Positions 49,801 to 56,191 of a stretch of DNA of 64,000 nucleotides are shown here, piece by piece. This DNA comes from Actinosynnema pretiosum (lineage in GTDB: Bacteria; Actinomycetota; Actinomycetes; Mycobacteriales; Pseudonocardiaceae): contig NZ_JAMTCF010000005.1 in assembly GCF_024171695.1 (NCBI RefSeq), positions 124,001-188,000 on the forward strand, in the 5' to 3' direction. The notes under the pieces are model-generated. The model had not been told where the DNA came from. It saw nothing but the letters and a program-made list of their open reading frames with translations, and made no database searches. Made by a program: the position numbers and the translations under genes. The stretch's first letter is position 1; every line of letters begins with the position of its first letter.

Positions 49801-50386
49801 GCAGGTTCGACACCATGGTGCTCATCTCGAACCGGGCCAGCAGCACCCGGTAGCCCTCGTCCTCCTCGAGCGGGTAGCTCTCCAACGTGCCCGGCCACAG
49901 GTTGCGGTGCGCTATTCGCGAGTCGTGCAGCGCCGCTAACGCGTCCGCGAGCAGCCCCAGTGCGCGGATCGCGTCCACCCGGTCGGTGGCGAAGTACTCG
50001 GCCATCTCCCTGGGACCGTCCGCGCTGCTGTTGTGCACCGCGGTCCGGATGAAACCCGCGCCCGTTGCTCGCGCGTCCGACTCGAAGTCCTCAGCACGCA
50101 CGTAACCACCTCCCTCCAGCACGGGGAGCGCCGGGTGCCCGAGGCTGCCGATGTGCTGGAGCACGCGCAGTTCCTGCTCCCACAGCCGTCCGCCCATCTC
50201 ACCCAGCCCCAGGTAGACGGTCAGCGCCACTCGACGGTCCTGGTCGGACAGCAGGTGGTAGCGGTAGATCGAGCCCTCGACGATCGCGAAACCCGGTTCC
50301 CCGGAGAGCAGGCGGAACCGTCCGCCGCCGTACACGTCGTTCGAGAGGATGGTCCGCACCACGCGGTCGGCTTCGTCGATGCTCAT
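46829..50386 (-). CDS. Pseudokinase-SF1 helicase fusion (MkoA-like)
   Basis: An 1185-residue protein. Residues of about 25-330 resemble a Ser/Thr protein kinase, but the catalytic HRD is HRN (H160, R161, N162) in IAHRNLWPG, and the DFG Asp is not visible (LLARFEM); CPPERIDF and AGDVFGLAVIAAEWLLG match later subdomains. The C-terminal half is a UPF1/DNA2-like SF1 helicase (COG1112 type): GPPGTGKTEVTSQA near 721, DWVVVEEAAKAWP near 890, LIGDQAQIGAF, LTEQRRMRGPI, VDSFQGREARIVVASLVR and NVLLSRARDLLVVVG. A kinase-helicase gene followed by a PLD gene is the layout of type I Mokosh. ATG 50386 has GGGGAGAGG upstream. Confidence 0.87.
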   Translation of the reverse strand: MSIDEADRVVRTILSNDVYGGGRFRLLSGEPGFAIVEGSIYRYHLLSDQDRRVALTVYLGLGEMGGRLWEQELRVLQHIGSLGHPALPVLEGGGYVRAEDFESDARATGAGFIRTAVHNSSADGPREMAEYFATDRVDAIRALGLLADALAALHDSRIAHRNLWPGTLESYPLEEDEGYRVLLARFEMSTMVSNLLRGRQVDRAGAAQVRPLYLGQHPRFLAYCPPERIDFLTGATDTGAGDAAGDVFGLAVIAAEWLLGPELLDDHPVLAPGASDPVLRTEHREFHRRIRAQVRTASSLPPALAELLGRMLEPVAGGRPTAAEVTSELSKQHSALLSHYSPDEGTGLPYLVAYMRKDSDRTLFKWKCLSESAMTDEGKAQLVDLIENDLREASVCYSEQGAAPFIGNAAKETLEQAKDVLFGKDFVWFATTLFHRRMGGKEYHEKIKVIKHVLERSKAPRALHDLHDNSLRGKVFAVEALDHLTDSAELKLKSEGRPDWKALVRGTAQLRPRTRAQQHYLDALDWFVQYQSATLQAREYAYVLEDNGGAATKAVLRWDRDRDRKRAYRSSAMQAKIFGDPLLRASMADFFAEVTADDLEGSQIQVRGERESGSAKTEVGAFRLAGVRNEDTVVLELVDQVQLPERGWLRLKKDTIVRRNLQNQIKAVEELANNPVLLQSLIRPLGLLGDPRRWVEAGTGLQGEGGEAVRAMLEHEAMFAVQGPPGTGKTEVTSQAVAAYLQDDPYARVLVSAQSHDALDNLASRVLRKIGTVDDRGEPAHTQWLALRVASKFTERNVAKPVDQFLADQALSRMQDGIRSKIVSGETAQVDSPGVRKIVQDWLGALPNSGPELRARLRRGANVVFATTGASTAERLVQEGTAEPFDWVVVEEAAKAWPTELALPLVRGTRWTLIGDQAQIGAFARSDVERFLDSCHEDPDPIVAGWWEARKGFMDVFSTFGSLFADDRSDAPRLELTEQRRMRGPIAKAVSAGFYSRLGAGGLKTVRADSDHGLEHPGWLVSRPLVWVDTGETQKATGFWSNPVEADVVAALVRSFRPAPVAVNGEGRALAIITPYNRQVQAIRDRLPAGHADSVWSVDSFQGREARIVVASLVRDRDGEEAHRVLGHVADPARANVLLSRARDLLVVVGRIARYERCGVPEWESAVAAIREHGLVVPMSRVVRP

Positions 50387-50419
50387 GACCTCTCCCCGGT
50401 CGGAACCGCGCCCTCGTCT

Positions 50420-50491
50420 GTCAGACCACCGGTGGTTGTGGTGGGGAGTCAGGAGCAGCGTTGCGGTCAGGTGATACTCGTTACAGCGAGT
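50420..50491 (-). promoter_or_regulatory. Candidate operators before the helicase operon
   Basis: A near-perfect 16-bp palindrome (ACTCG-TTACAG-CGAGT, 50476-50491) lies about 90 nt upstream of ATG 50386. GTCAG, the half-site seen at 40102-40170, occurs at 50420, 50448 and 50466 in one orientation. The spacing here is not 11-bp regular, so the link is weak. Confidence 0.4.
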
Positions 50492-50588
50492 CATCGCATG
50501 TTGGGGTGTTTCCGTTTCCAGCCGCATGGAACTTGGCGTTCAATCACCCATTCGCTGCTAAGGATTAACTGTGAGTGCCCAGTCGTGT

Positions 50589-50615
50589 CCGCATTCGTGC
50601 GGCTTACGGCTTTTT
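50589..50615 (+). terminator. Small UUCG-loop hairpin followed by T tract
   Basis: CCGCA-TTCG-TGCGG (50589-50602) is followed, 8 nt later, by TTTTT (50611-50615). It could end a plus-strand transcript; an alternative pairing CGGCTT/AAGCCG (50607-50630) competes. No plus-strand gene is known to end here, so its role is unclear. Confidence 0.35.
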
Positions 50616-50790
50616 GGTGATAGGAAGCCGGTGTCGGGCAGGGCGGGCGATTCCGGGCCGGGAAGCAGGCATACGCTCACCGCCGGGAACGTGCCAGCAC
50701 GCCCCCGCAGCACGCGCCAGACCCCGGTCCCGGAGCCCCGGCCGCCCTGCGGGGCGCTGGCCGCGAGCGGAACCGGGAGAGGTGCTGGGC

Positions 50791-51312
50791 GTGATCGGGA
50801 ACTGGTGCGCGGACGACCGGCTGGACCTGGCGGGGCGGGTCGTGGTGGTGGCGGACGGGTCGCACGGCGTGGCGCTGGCCGTGGCGGCGGCGCTCTGCGA
50901 CCGCGGCGCCCACGTGGTCGTGACCTGCCCGCCGAACGACGTCGACGCCGACCGCGCCCGCCTGGTCCTGACCGGCAGACCGGGGCCCGCGACCCTGGTG
51001 GAGCTGCCCCCGCACGACGCGGACGCCTGGCGCGAGCTCCTGGAGGGCGTCCACGAGCGCCACGACCGCCTGGACGCCTGCGTCCACCGCGCCCACCCCC
51101 GGCTCAGGGAAGCGGCCGAGGGGCAGGCGAAGGTGGCGGGCGGACGCCTGGTGCTGCTCACCCGACCCGACTCGGACGACGACCCGGTGGACGCCCTGGC
51201 CGACCTGGACCTGCTCCTCGACCCGGTCCCCGTGCCCGCGCACGACCCGGACGACGCGCGGGCCGCTCACGACCTGGTCGCGGAGGCGGTGGCGCTGCGC
51301 TGCGCGGGCTGA
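50791..51312 (+). CDS. Short SDR-like Rossmann protein
   Basis: A 173-residue protein whose N-terminus (LDLAGRVVVVADGSHGVALAVAAALCDRGAHVVVTC, residues of about 12-47 in parts) reads like the start of a short-chain dehydrogenase, with a glycine motif DGSHGVA instead of TGxxxGIG. Classical SDRs are about 250 residues; the NNAG and Y-x3-K regions are missing (HRAHPRLREAAEG stands where NNAG is expected). It is either a degenerate SDR or a specialised small Rossmann protein. GTG 50791 follows GGGAGAGG at 8 nt. The kinase-like gene follows after 26 nt. Confidence 0.65.
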   Translation: MIGNWCADDRLDLAGRVVVVADGSHGVALAVAAALCDRGAHVVVTCPPNDVDADRARLVLTGRPGPATLVELPPHDADAWRELLEGVHERHDRLDACVHRAHPRLREAAEGQAKVAGGRLVLLTRPDSDDDPVDALADLDLLLDPVPVPAHDPDDARAAHDLVAEAVALRCAG

Positions 51313-51338
51313 CCGCCGCGCACGGGCACAATCGAGCC

Positions 51339-52307
51339 GTGCCCACCAGGACCGCCCGCCACCGCGCGCTCGCCGCCGAGCTGTCCGCCCTGCCCGACGC
51401 GGAACTCGCCGCCCGCCTCGCCGAGGCCCGCCAGATCGGCGTCGGCGTCGGCGGAGAAGCCTCGGTCCTGGACGTGGCGGGCGCCTTGGTGTTCGCCAAG
51501 CGCGTCCCCCTCACCGCCCGTGAACTGGCCGCCCCGCACTCCACCGCGAACCTGTTCGACCTCCCCCTCCACCACCAGTACGGCCTGGGCGGTCCGAGCT
51601 TCTCCGCGTGGCGCGAGCTCTCCGCCTCCCTGACCACCACCGAGGCCGTCCTGTCGGGCGGGACCGCCGCCTTCCCCCTGCTGCACCACTGGCGCGTCCT
51701 GCCCGGCCGCCCGCCGATCCCGGCCGAGCACGCCGGTCCGGAAGCCGCCGACCCCGCCACCCTCGCCCGCCTGGATGCCCTGGCCGACGCCCCCGCCAGC
51801 CTGGTCCTGCTGACCGAGCACCTCCCGCTCTCCCTGGAGGACTGGCTCCGCGCGGACCCCCTGGCCAAGGCCCCCGACCTCGAACGCCAGCTCACCGGGA
51901 TCGTGACGGCCCTGCGCCGCCACGACCTGCTCCACATGGACGCCCACTTCGGCAACTTCCGCGTGCGGCAGGACCGCGTCCACCTCACCGACTTCGGCCT
52001 GGCGATCTCCCCGCGCCACGACCTGTCCCCGCCCGAGCGCGAGTTCGTCGCCCGGCACACCACCTACGACGCCGACCACACCGCCATGCGCCTGGTGAAC
52101 TGGCTGGTCACCACCACCCACGACACCGCAGGCGACCCGGCGACCCGCAACGCCCACGTCCGCCGCTACGCGCGGGGCGCCGTCCCGGAGCACGTCCCCC
52201 CGGCCGTGGCCGCGATCATCACCAGGCACGCCCCCGCCGCCGAGGCCGGGAACGACCTCTGGTGGCGCCTGTTCGACGGCGACCTCACCGCCCGCCATCG
52301 CGCCTGA
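51339..52307 (+). CDS. Kinase-like phosphotransferase
   Basis: A 322-residue protein with a protein-kinase/phosphotransferase fold signature in its second half: LLHMDAHFGNFRV (H-x-D-x-x-x-x-N catalytic loop, near residues 199-211) and HLTDFGLAIS (DFG) near 218-227. ALVFAKRVPL near the N-terminus holds the probable ATP-binding Lys. Activation segment and APE features are unclear, so it may phosphorylate a small molecule rather than a protein. GTG 51339 lies 6 nt after CACAAT, suggesting a leaderless start; the coding frame extends upstream without similarity. It is convergent with the glycosyltransferase, 16 nt between stops. Confidence 0.75.
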   Translation: MPTRTARHRALAAELSALPDAELAARLAEARQIGVGVGGEASVLDVAGALVFAKRVPLTARELAAPHSTANLFDLPLHHQYGLGGPSFSAWRELSASLTTTEAVLSGGTAAFPLLHHWRVLPGRPPIPAEHAGPEAADPATLARLDALADAPASLVLLTEHLPLSLEDWLRADPLAKAPDLERQLTGIVTALRRHDLLHMDAHFGNFRVRQDRVHLTDFGLAISPRHDLSPPEREFVARHTTYDADHTAMRLVNWLVTTTHDTAGDPATRNAHVRRYARGAVPEHVPPAVAAIITRHAPAAEAGNDLWWRLFDGDLTARHRA

Positions 52308-52323
52308 CCCCCGAGGTCCGGCC

Positions 52324-53517
52324 TCAGCCGACCGCCGCCACCCCCGCGCCCGCCCCGGCCCTCTCGTACACCCGCTCGGTCTCCACGGCCACCCGCTGCC
52401 ACGAGTACCGCGCGAGGACCCGGTCCGCCCCGGCCTCCCCGTACGTCTCCCGCCGCGTCCGGTCCGACAGCAGCGCCCGCAGCGCCACCGCCAGCGCCCT
52501 CGGGTCGCGCGGCGGCACCAACCGCCCCGTCACCCCGTCCACGACGCTGTCCACCAGCCCGCCCACCGAGGTCGCCACCACCGGCACCCCGCAGGCCATC
52601 GCCTCCAGCGGCACCAGCCCGAACGGCTCGTACCAGGGCGCGCACACCACCGCGTCCGCCGACTTCAGCAGCGCGGGCATCGCGTCCCGGCGCACTGCCC
52701 CGACCAGTCGCACCCGCCCGGCCACCCCGCGCTGCCGGGCGTGCTCGACCAGCCTGCGCGCCTCCGGGTCCCGGCCCACGTCCGAGGGCCCGCCCGCGAT
52801 CACCAGCTCCGCCTCGGGCACCGCGGCCATCGCGCTGATCACGTCCGCGAACCCCTTGTGCGGCACCAGGCTCCCCGCGCACACCACCCGCCGCAGCAGC
52901 CCCGACCGCTCCTCGGACTCCCGCCGCGAGAACAGCGCCGTGTCCACCCCGAACGGCACCACCGACACCAGCCCCCGCGCCGTCCCCGCGCTGACCAGCT
53001 CGAACGCCTCCTCGTCCGAGGTGGCCACGATCCCGTCGACCTCCCGGCAGATCAGCTGCTCGGTCTGCGCCCGCACCGGGACCCCGGCGCCGCCCCGGTG
53101 CCACCGCTCGACCCCGCCCAGCCCGTGGAACGTCTGCACCACCGGCACGCCGAGCCCGCGCGCCCCCAGCAGCACGGCCAGCCCCGATGTCCAGGAGTGC
53201 GCGTGCACCAGGTCGGGCGGCGAGATCGCCCAGCGCCGCCGCAGGTACCGGGCGAACGGCCCGGTGTGGGGCAGCAGGTCCCCCTGCGGCGCGGGCTCGG
53301 CGGGCCCGGCGGGCACGTGCACCACCTCGTACCCCTCCGGCGCGCGCACCCGGTCCGGCTGGTCGACGCGGGTGCGGCGGGTGTGCACGACGACCTCGTG
53401 CCCCTGCCGGACCAGCGCGGCGGACAGCTCAGCCACGTGCACGTTCCGCGCTCCCGCGACCACACCGCCGGGAGCCACCAGGGGACTGGCGTGCTCGGAC
53501 ACCATCGCGATCCGCAA
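52324..53517 (-). CDS. Glycosyltransferase family 4 (GT-B) enzyme
   Basis: A 397-residue GT4 enzyme. N-terminal domain: RIAMVSEHASPL, GVVAGARNVHVAELSAALVRQGHEVVVHT and LVHAHSWTSGLAVLLG. C-terminal donor site: CAGSLVPHKGFADVISAMA near 221-239, ADAVVCAPWYEPFGLVPLEAMACGVPVVATSVGG (in parts, E-x7-E) and GVTGRLVPPRDP. It transfers a sugar from a nucleotide donor; acceptor unknown. TTG 53517 with GGAGG 8 nt upstream is the preferred start because it puts MRIAMVSEH at the N-terminus; GTG 53526 and 53532 are alternatives. Confidence 0.9.
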   Translation of the reverse strand: MRIAMVSEHASPLVAPGGVVAGARNVHVAELSAALVRQGHEVVVHTRRTRVDQPDRVRAPEGYEVVHVPAGPAEPAPQGDLLPHTGPFARYLRRRWAISPPDLVHAHSWTSGLAVLLGARGLGVPVVQTFHGLGGVERWHRGGAGVPVRAQTEQLICREVDGIVATSDEEAFELVSAGTARGLVSVVPFGVDTALFSRRESEERSGLLRRVVCAGSLVPHKGFADVISAMAAVPEAELVIAGGPSDVGRDPEARRLVEHARQRGVAGRVRLVGAVRRDAMPALLKSADAVVCAPWYEPFGLVPLEAMACGVPVVATSVGGLVDSVVDGVTGRLVPPRDPRALAVALRALLSDRTRRETYGEAGADRVLARYSWQRVAVETERVYERAGAGAGVAAVG

Positions 53518-53728
53518 CGAACCCACCTCCACGACCGACCGGCACCGCTCGTGCGGAGCCGAGAAATCCTATCCCTATTTCTCTCCACTCAGAATCGGAC
53601 AAAACCTCCGGGAAGGATTTTGTGCGCGCTGTTCTCCCTGGTGAGCGCCCTGTGAAATTGTTTTCCGGAACACCGAATAACCGTCCGGGAGAACTTCACG
53701 AATTCCCGGAAGGCGCTTTTCCCGATAG

Positions 53729-54139
53729 CTACCAGGCCTGGTCGGCCGCCCGCTGGCGGGGCAGGGCGAGCGCGGCGAGCGCCGAGGCCACGTCGTCGCA
53801 CGGCCGCAGCACCGCGTCGAGCCCGGCCGCCGCGACGGGTCTGCGCACCGCGCGCTGCCCGGCCACCACCGCCCACGGCACGCCGAGCCGCTCGGCCGCC
53901 GCCGTCACCGCGAGCAGCACGCCCAGCGCGGCGGCCGAGCAGAAGCGCACCGCGCCCAGGTCGACCACCAGCGCGGAGGGCGCGCGCGAGACCTCGTCGA
54001 ACAGCCGCGCGCGCAGCGGCCCGGTGGTGCAGGCGTCCAGCTCACCGGTCACCCGCACGACGACCGCGTCGGCCAGGGCGGCGTCCGGAACGGCGCCGGG
54101 CGCCGTGGAAAGGGGAAGCGTGGAAGAAACGGGGCACAT
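53729..54139 (-). CDS. STAS-domain anti-sigma factor antagonist
   Basis: A 136-residue STAS protein. The core reads VVVRVTGELDACTTGPLRARLFDEV, then ALVVDLGAVRFCSAAALGVLLAV, where the Ser after FC (near residue 68) is the usual phosphorylation site of SpoIIAA-type antagonists. It would bind an anti-sigma kinase and release a sigma factor when unphosphorylated. No partner kinase or sigma gene is adjacent. ATG 54139 is used; the ribosome-binding site (GAGAAGAG) is only moderate. Confidence 0.85.
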   Translation of the reverse strand: MCPVSSTLPLSTAPGAVPDAALADAVVVRVTGELDACTTGPLRARLFDEVSRAPSALVVDLGAVRFCSAAALGVLLAVTAAAERLGVPWAVVAGQRAVRRPVAAAGLDAVLRPCDDVASALAALALPRQRAADQAW

Positions 54140-54592
54140 GGTTCAGCGCTCTTCTCCAACGCGCGCACCCGCCCGGTGGCGTGGACCACCCGACTCCGCG
54201 CGCGTTCGGTTGGCGAGAGGGGGCGGCTGTGCTCTCAACCGCGTCTGCCCTCGAACGGACCACCCGCCGGGCGGGGGGCACCGGACCTGCCGGTCGGACC
54301 GCCTCCCGCTCCTCCCGCTGGAAGGTGGCCCGATCCGAGTCCACCGCGTTCCGCGACCGACCGATAGCAGCCCGTGCGAACCGCCCGTGCAGCCGGAACG
54401 AAGCCCGCGCCGCCCCGGACGCGCGAAAGCCCAGCTACCCGACCGGCCGGCCCCACCGCCTCGTGCTCCAGCCGCACCGGCGACCGCGTCCCGCTCACCG
54501 GGGCCGTGCGCACCGCCCGGCGGCGGCAGCGAGTCGAACCGGTCGCCGCGCGCCGCCGCTGTCCGCGTGCTCCTCGGCGTCCCCCGCGCGGC
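54140..54592. other. Non-coding interval
   Basis: Nothing was recognised in these 453 nt: open frames are shadows of GC-rich composition without start sites or domains, and no strong repeat or promoter was found apart from the expected upstream region of the STAS gene. Confidence 0.45.
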
Positions 54593-55916
54593 TCAGCTCT
54601 CGCGCAACGTCTGCGACGGCGGCACCCCGTAGGCGGTCCGGTAGCGGGCCGCGAACACGCTCGCCCGGCCGTAGCCCCACTTCGCGGCGATCCTGGTGAC
54701 CGTGTCCTGCCCCGTCGTCGCGGAGGCCAGGTCCGCGCGCGCGTGGTCGAGCCTGACCTGCCGCAGGTAGGCCATCGGGGTCGTCCCGAGGTGGCGGCGG
54801 AACGCCAGCTGCACGGCCCTGGTGCTGACCCTGGCGGCCTCGGCGACGTCCGAGGTGGTCAGGTCGCGGTCGGGGTTGGCGTCGATGAACGCGATCGCCC
54901 GCCGCAGCGCGTCCGGGTGGGCGTCGCGGCGGTCCTCGATCGTCGGGTCGGGGGTCGTGCTGTTCGGGAACGCGGCCAGCGCCGTCGCGGCCAGCGCCGT
55001 CGCGGCCAGCAGGCGGGAGGCGTGGCCCACCACCAGCGGGTTGGTCATCAGCTCCGGGCCTGCCAGCAGCTCGGCGCGCAGGTGGTCGCGGGTGGCGGTC
55101 CAGCCGCGCGCGGCCTCGGGGGACAGCGGCGCGTACCCGGTGAAGCGGACCGGCTCCGGGCCGGGCGCGACCTGCTGGAGCAGCGAGGTCGGCAGCACGG
55201 TCACGCTGAACCCGCCGCGCTCCACCCGCGTCCGGTACGGGTCCTCGGGCCGGGCGGCCAGGAACGCGTCACCGGGGCCGTGCGCGCGCGACCCGTCCGC
55301 CGAGTCGGTGTCGACCCGGCCGGAGCGCACCAGGCCGAACAGGTAGCTGCCGGGCGGGTCGACCTCGGCGTCGACGGTGGTGCGCAGCTCCACGTCGTCG
55401 AACCTGACCTCGCCGAGCGCGGCCGACGCCAGGCGCAGCCCGCGCCGGGGGCCGCTCGACCGGAGGACGAGCCTGGTGTAGCTGGCGCTGAGCAGCTCCT
55501 CGGCGGCCTCGTCGTCGGAGACGTCGACCACGTGCTCGACGGCCGTGACCTCCACGCGCCCGGCGCTCCGGGGCTCCGGCACCTCCGCCAGCGCGTCCTC
55601 CAGGCTGGTGCGCCGGACCAGCACCCCGCCGGGGTCCACCGCGTCCAGCACCACCCGGTCCAGCGCTCCGCCCGGTTCGACCAGCAGCGCGCACCGGCTC
55701 CCGCGCTCCGCGCACGTCCGCGCGAACGCCACCACCGCCCGCGCCCACCCCGAGCACCCCGGCCCCACGCGCGTCGAGCACCACCAGCGGCGGCAGCGGT
55801 CCGGCGGGGACGGCGGCGAGCAGCGCCCGCGCCACCTCGGCCGTCCCGGCCCGCAGGGCCCCGCCTGGCAGCGCCAGCACCAGCGCCCGTTCCCCGTGCA
55901 GCGCGGTGATCTCCAC
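54593..55916 (-). pseudogene. AraC-family regulator with STAS-like N-terminus, apparent frameshift
   Basis: The C-terminal frame ends with a standard AraC double HTH (TTSDVAEAARVSTRAVQLAFRRHLGTTPMAYLRQVR and IAAKWGYGRASVFAARYRTAYG, in parts). Going upstream this frame becomes meaningless beyond about 55750, while another frame supplies a sensible N-terminus from GTG 55916: VEITALHGERALVLALP, LLAAVPAGPLPPLVVLDARGAGVLG. Removing one base from the CCCC run at 55748-55751 joins them as GVLGWARAVVAFARTCAERGSRC, giving about 440 residues. A GGGAGAGCAGGAC site precedes the GTG. Either the sequence has an extra base or the gene is truly broken; the C-terminal part alone might still be translated from an internal start. 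Confidence 0.72.
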
Positions 55917-56191
55917 GTCCTGCTCTCCCGTGCTCCACGGGACGAGTGCCGGTGGGCCCTGGATCCGCAGCTGTGCGCCTCTGGTCCTCCACACACAGCA
56001 GGTCTGCGGGCCGCCCGCACCTCGGCGAGCGGTGCTGATCGGGTGAAACACCTCTTCGCCCGTTCGTCGCGGGGACCGCCCGCCGCTCACGAACCACCCG
56101 ATCGAGTGGCCACAGCGGTTCTCCGCCGATCCGTTTTTGTCGGACCCCGCCCCTACTGTCCGGGTAGGACGGACGACCAGGGGAGGAAGCG

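Larger units (their letters stand above)
50387..50790. other. AT-richer promoter region at island edge, no gene
   Basis: This 404-nt gap is noticeably less GC-rich than the rest of the window, especially 50460-50640. It holds the operator-like palindrome and three GTCAG copies listed separately, and a small hairpin with a TTTTT tract. No coding potential was seen in 50387-50570. Confidence 0.5.

Noticed and set aside
43548..50386. DISARM system (helicase plus PLD)
   Set aside because: DISARM needs a DUF1998 gene and a methyltransferase and its helicase is SNF2-type; here the helicase is UPF1/DNA2-like SF1 with a kinase-like N-terminus, which fits Mokosh better.
54181..54699. Plus-strand open frames between the STAS and AraC genes
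   Set aside because: They start without ribosome-binding sites, are Arg/Pro/Ser-rich and run into the antisense of the AraC gene.
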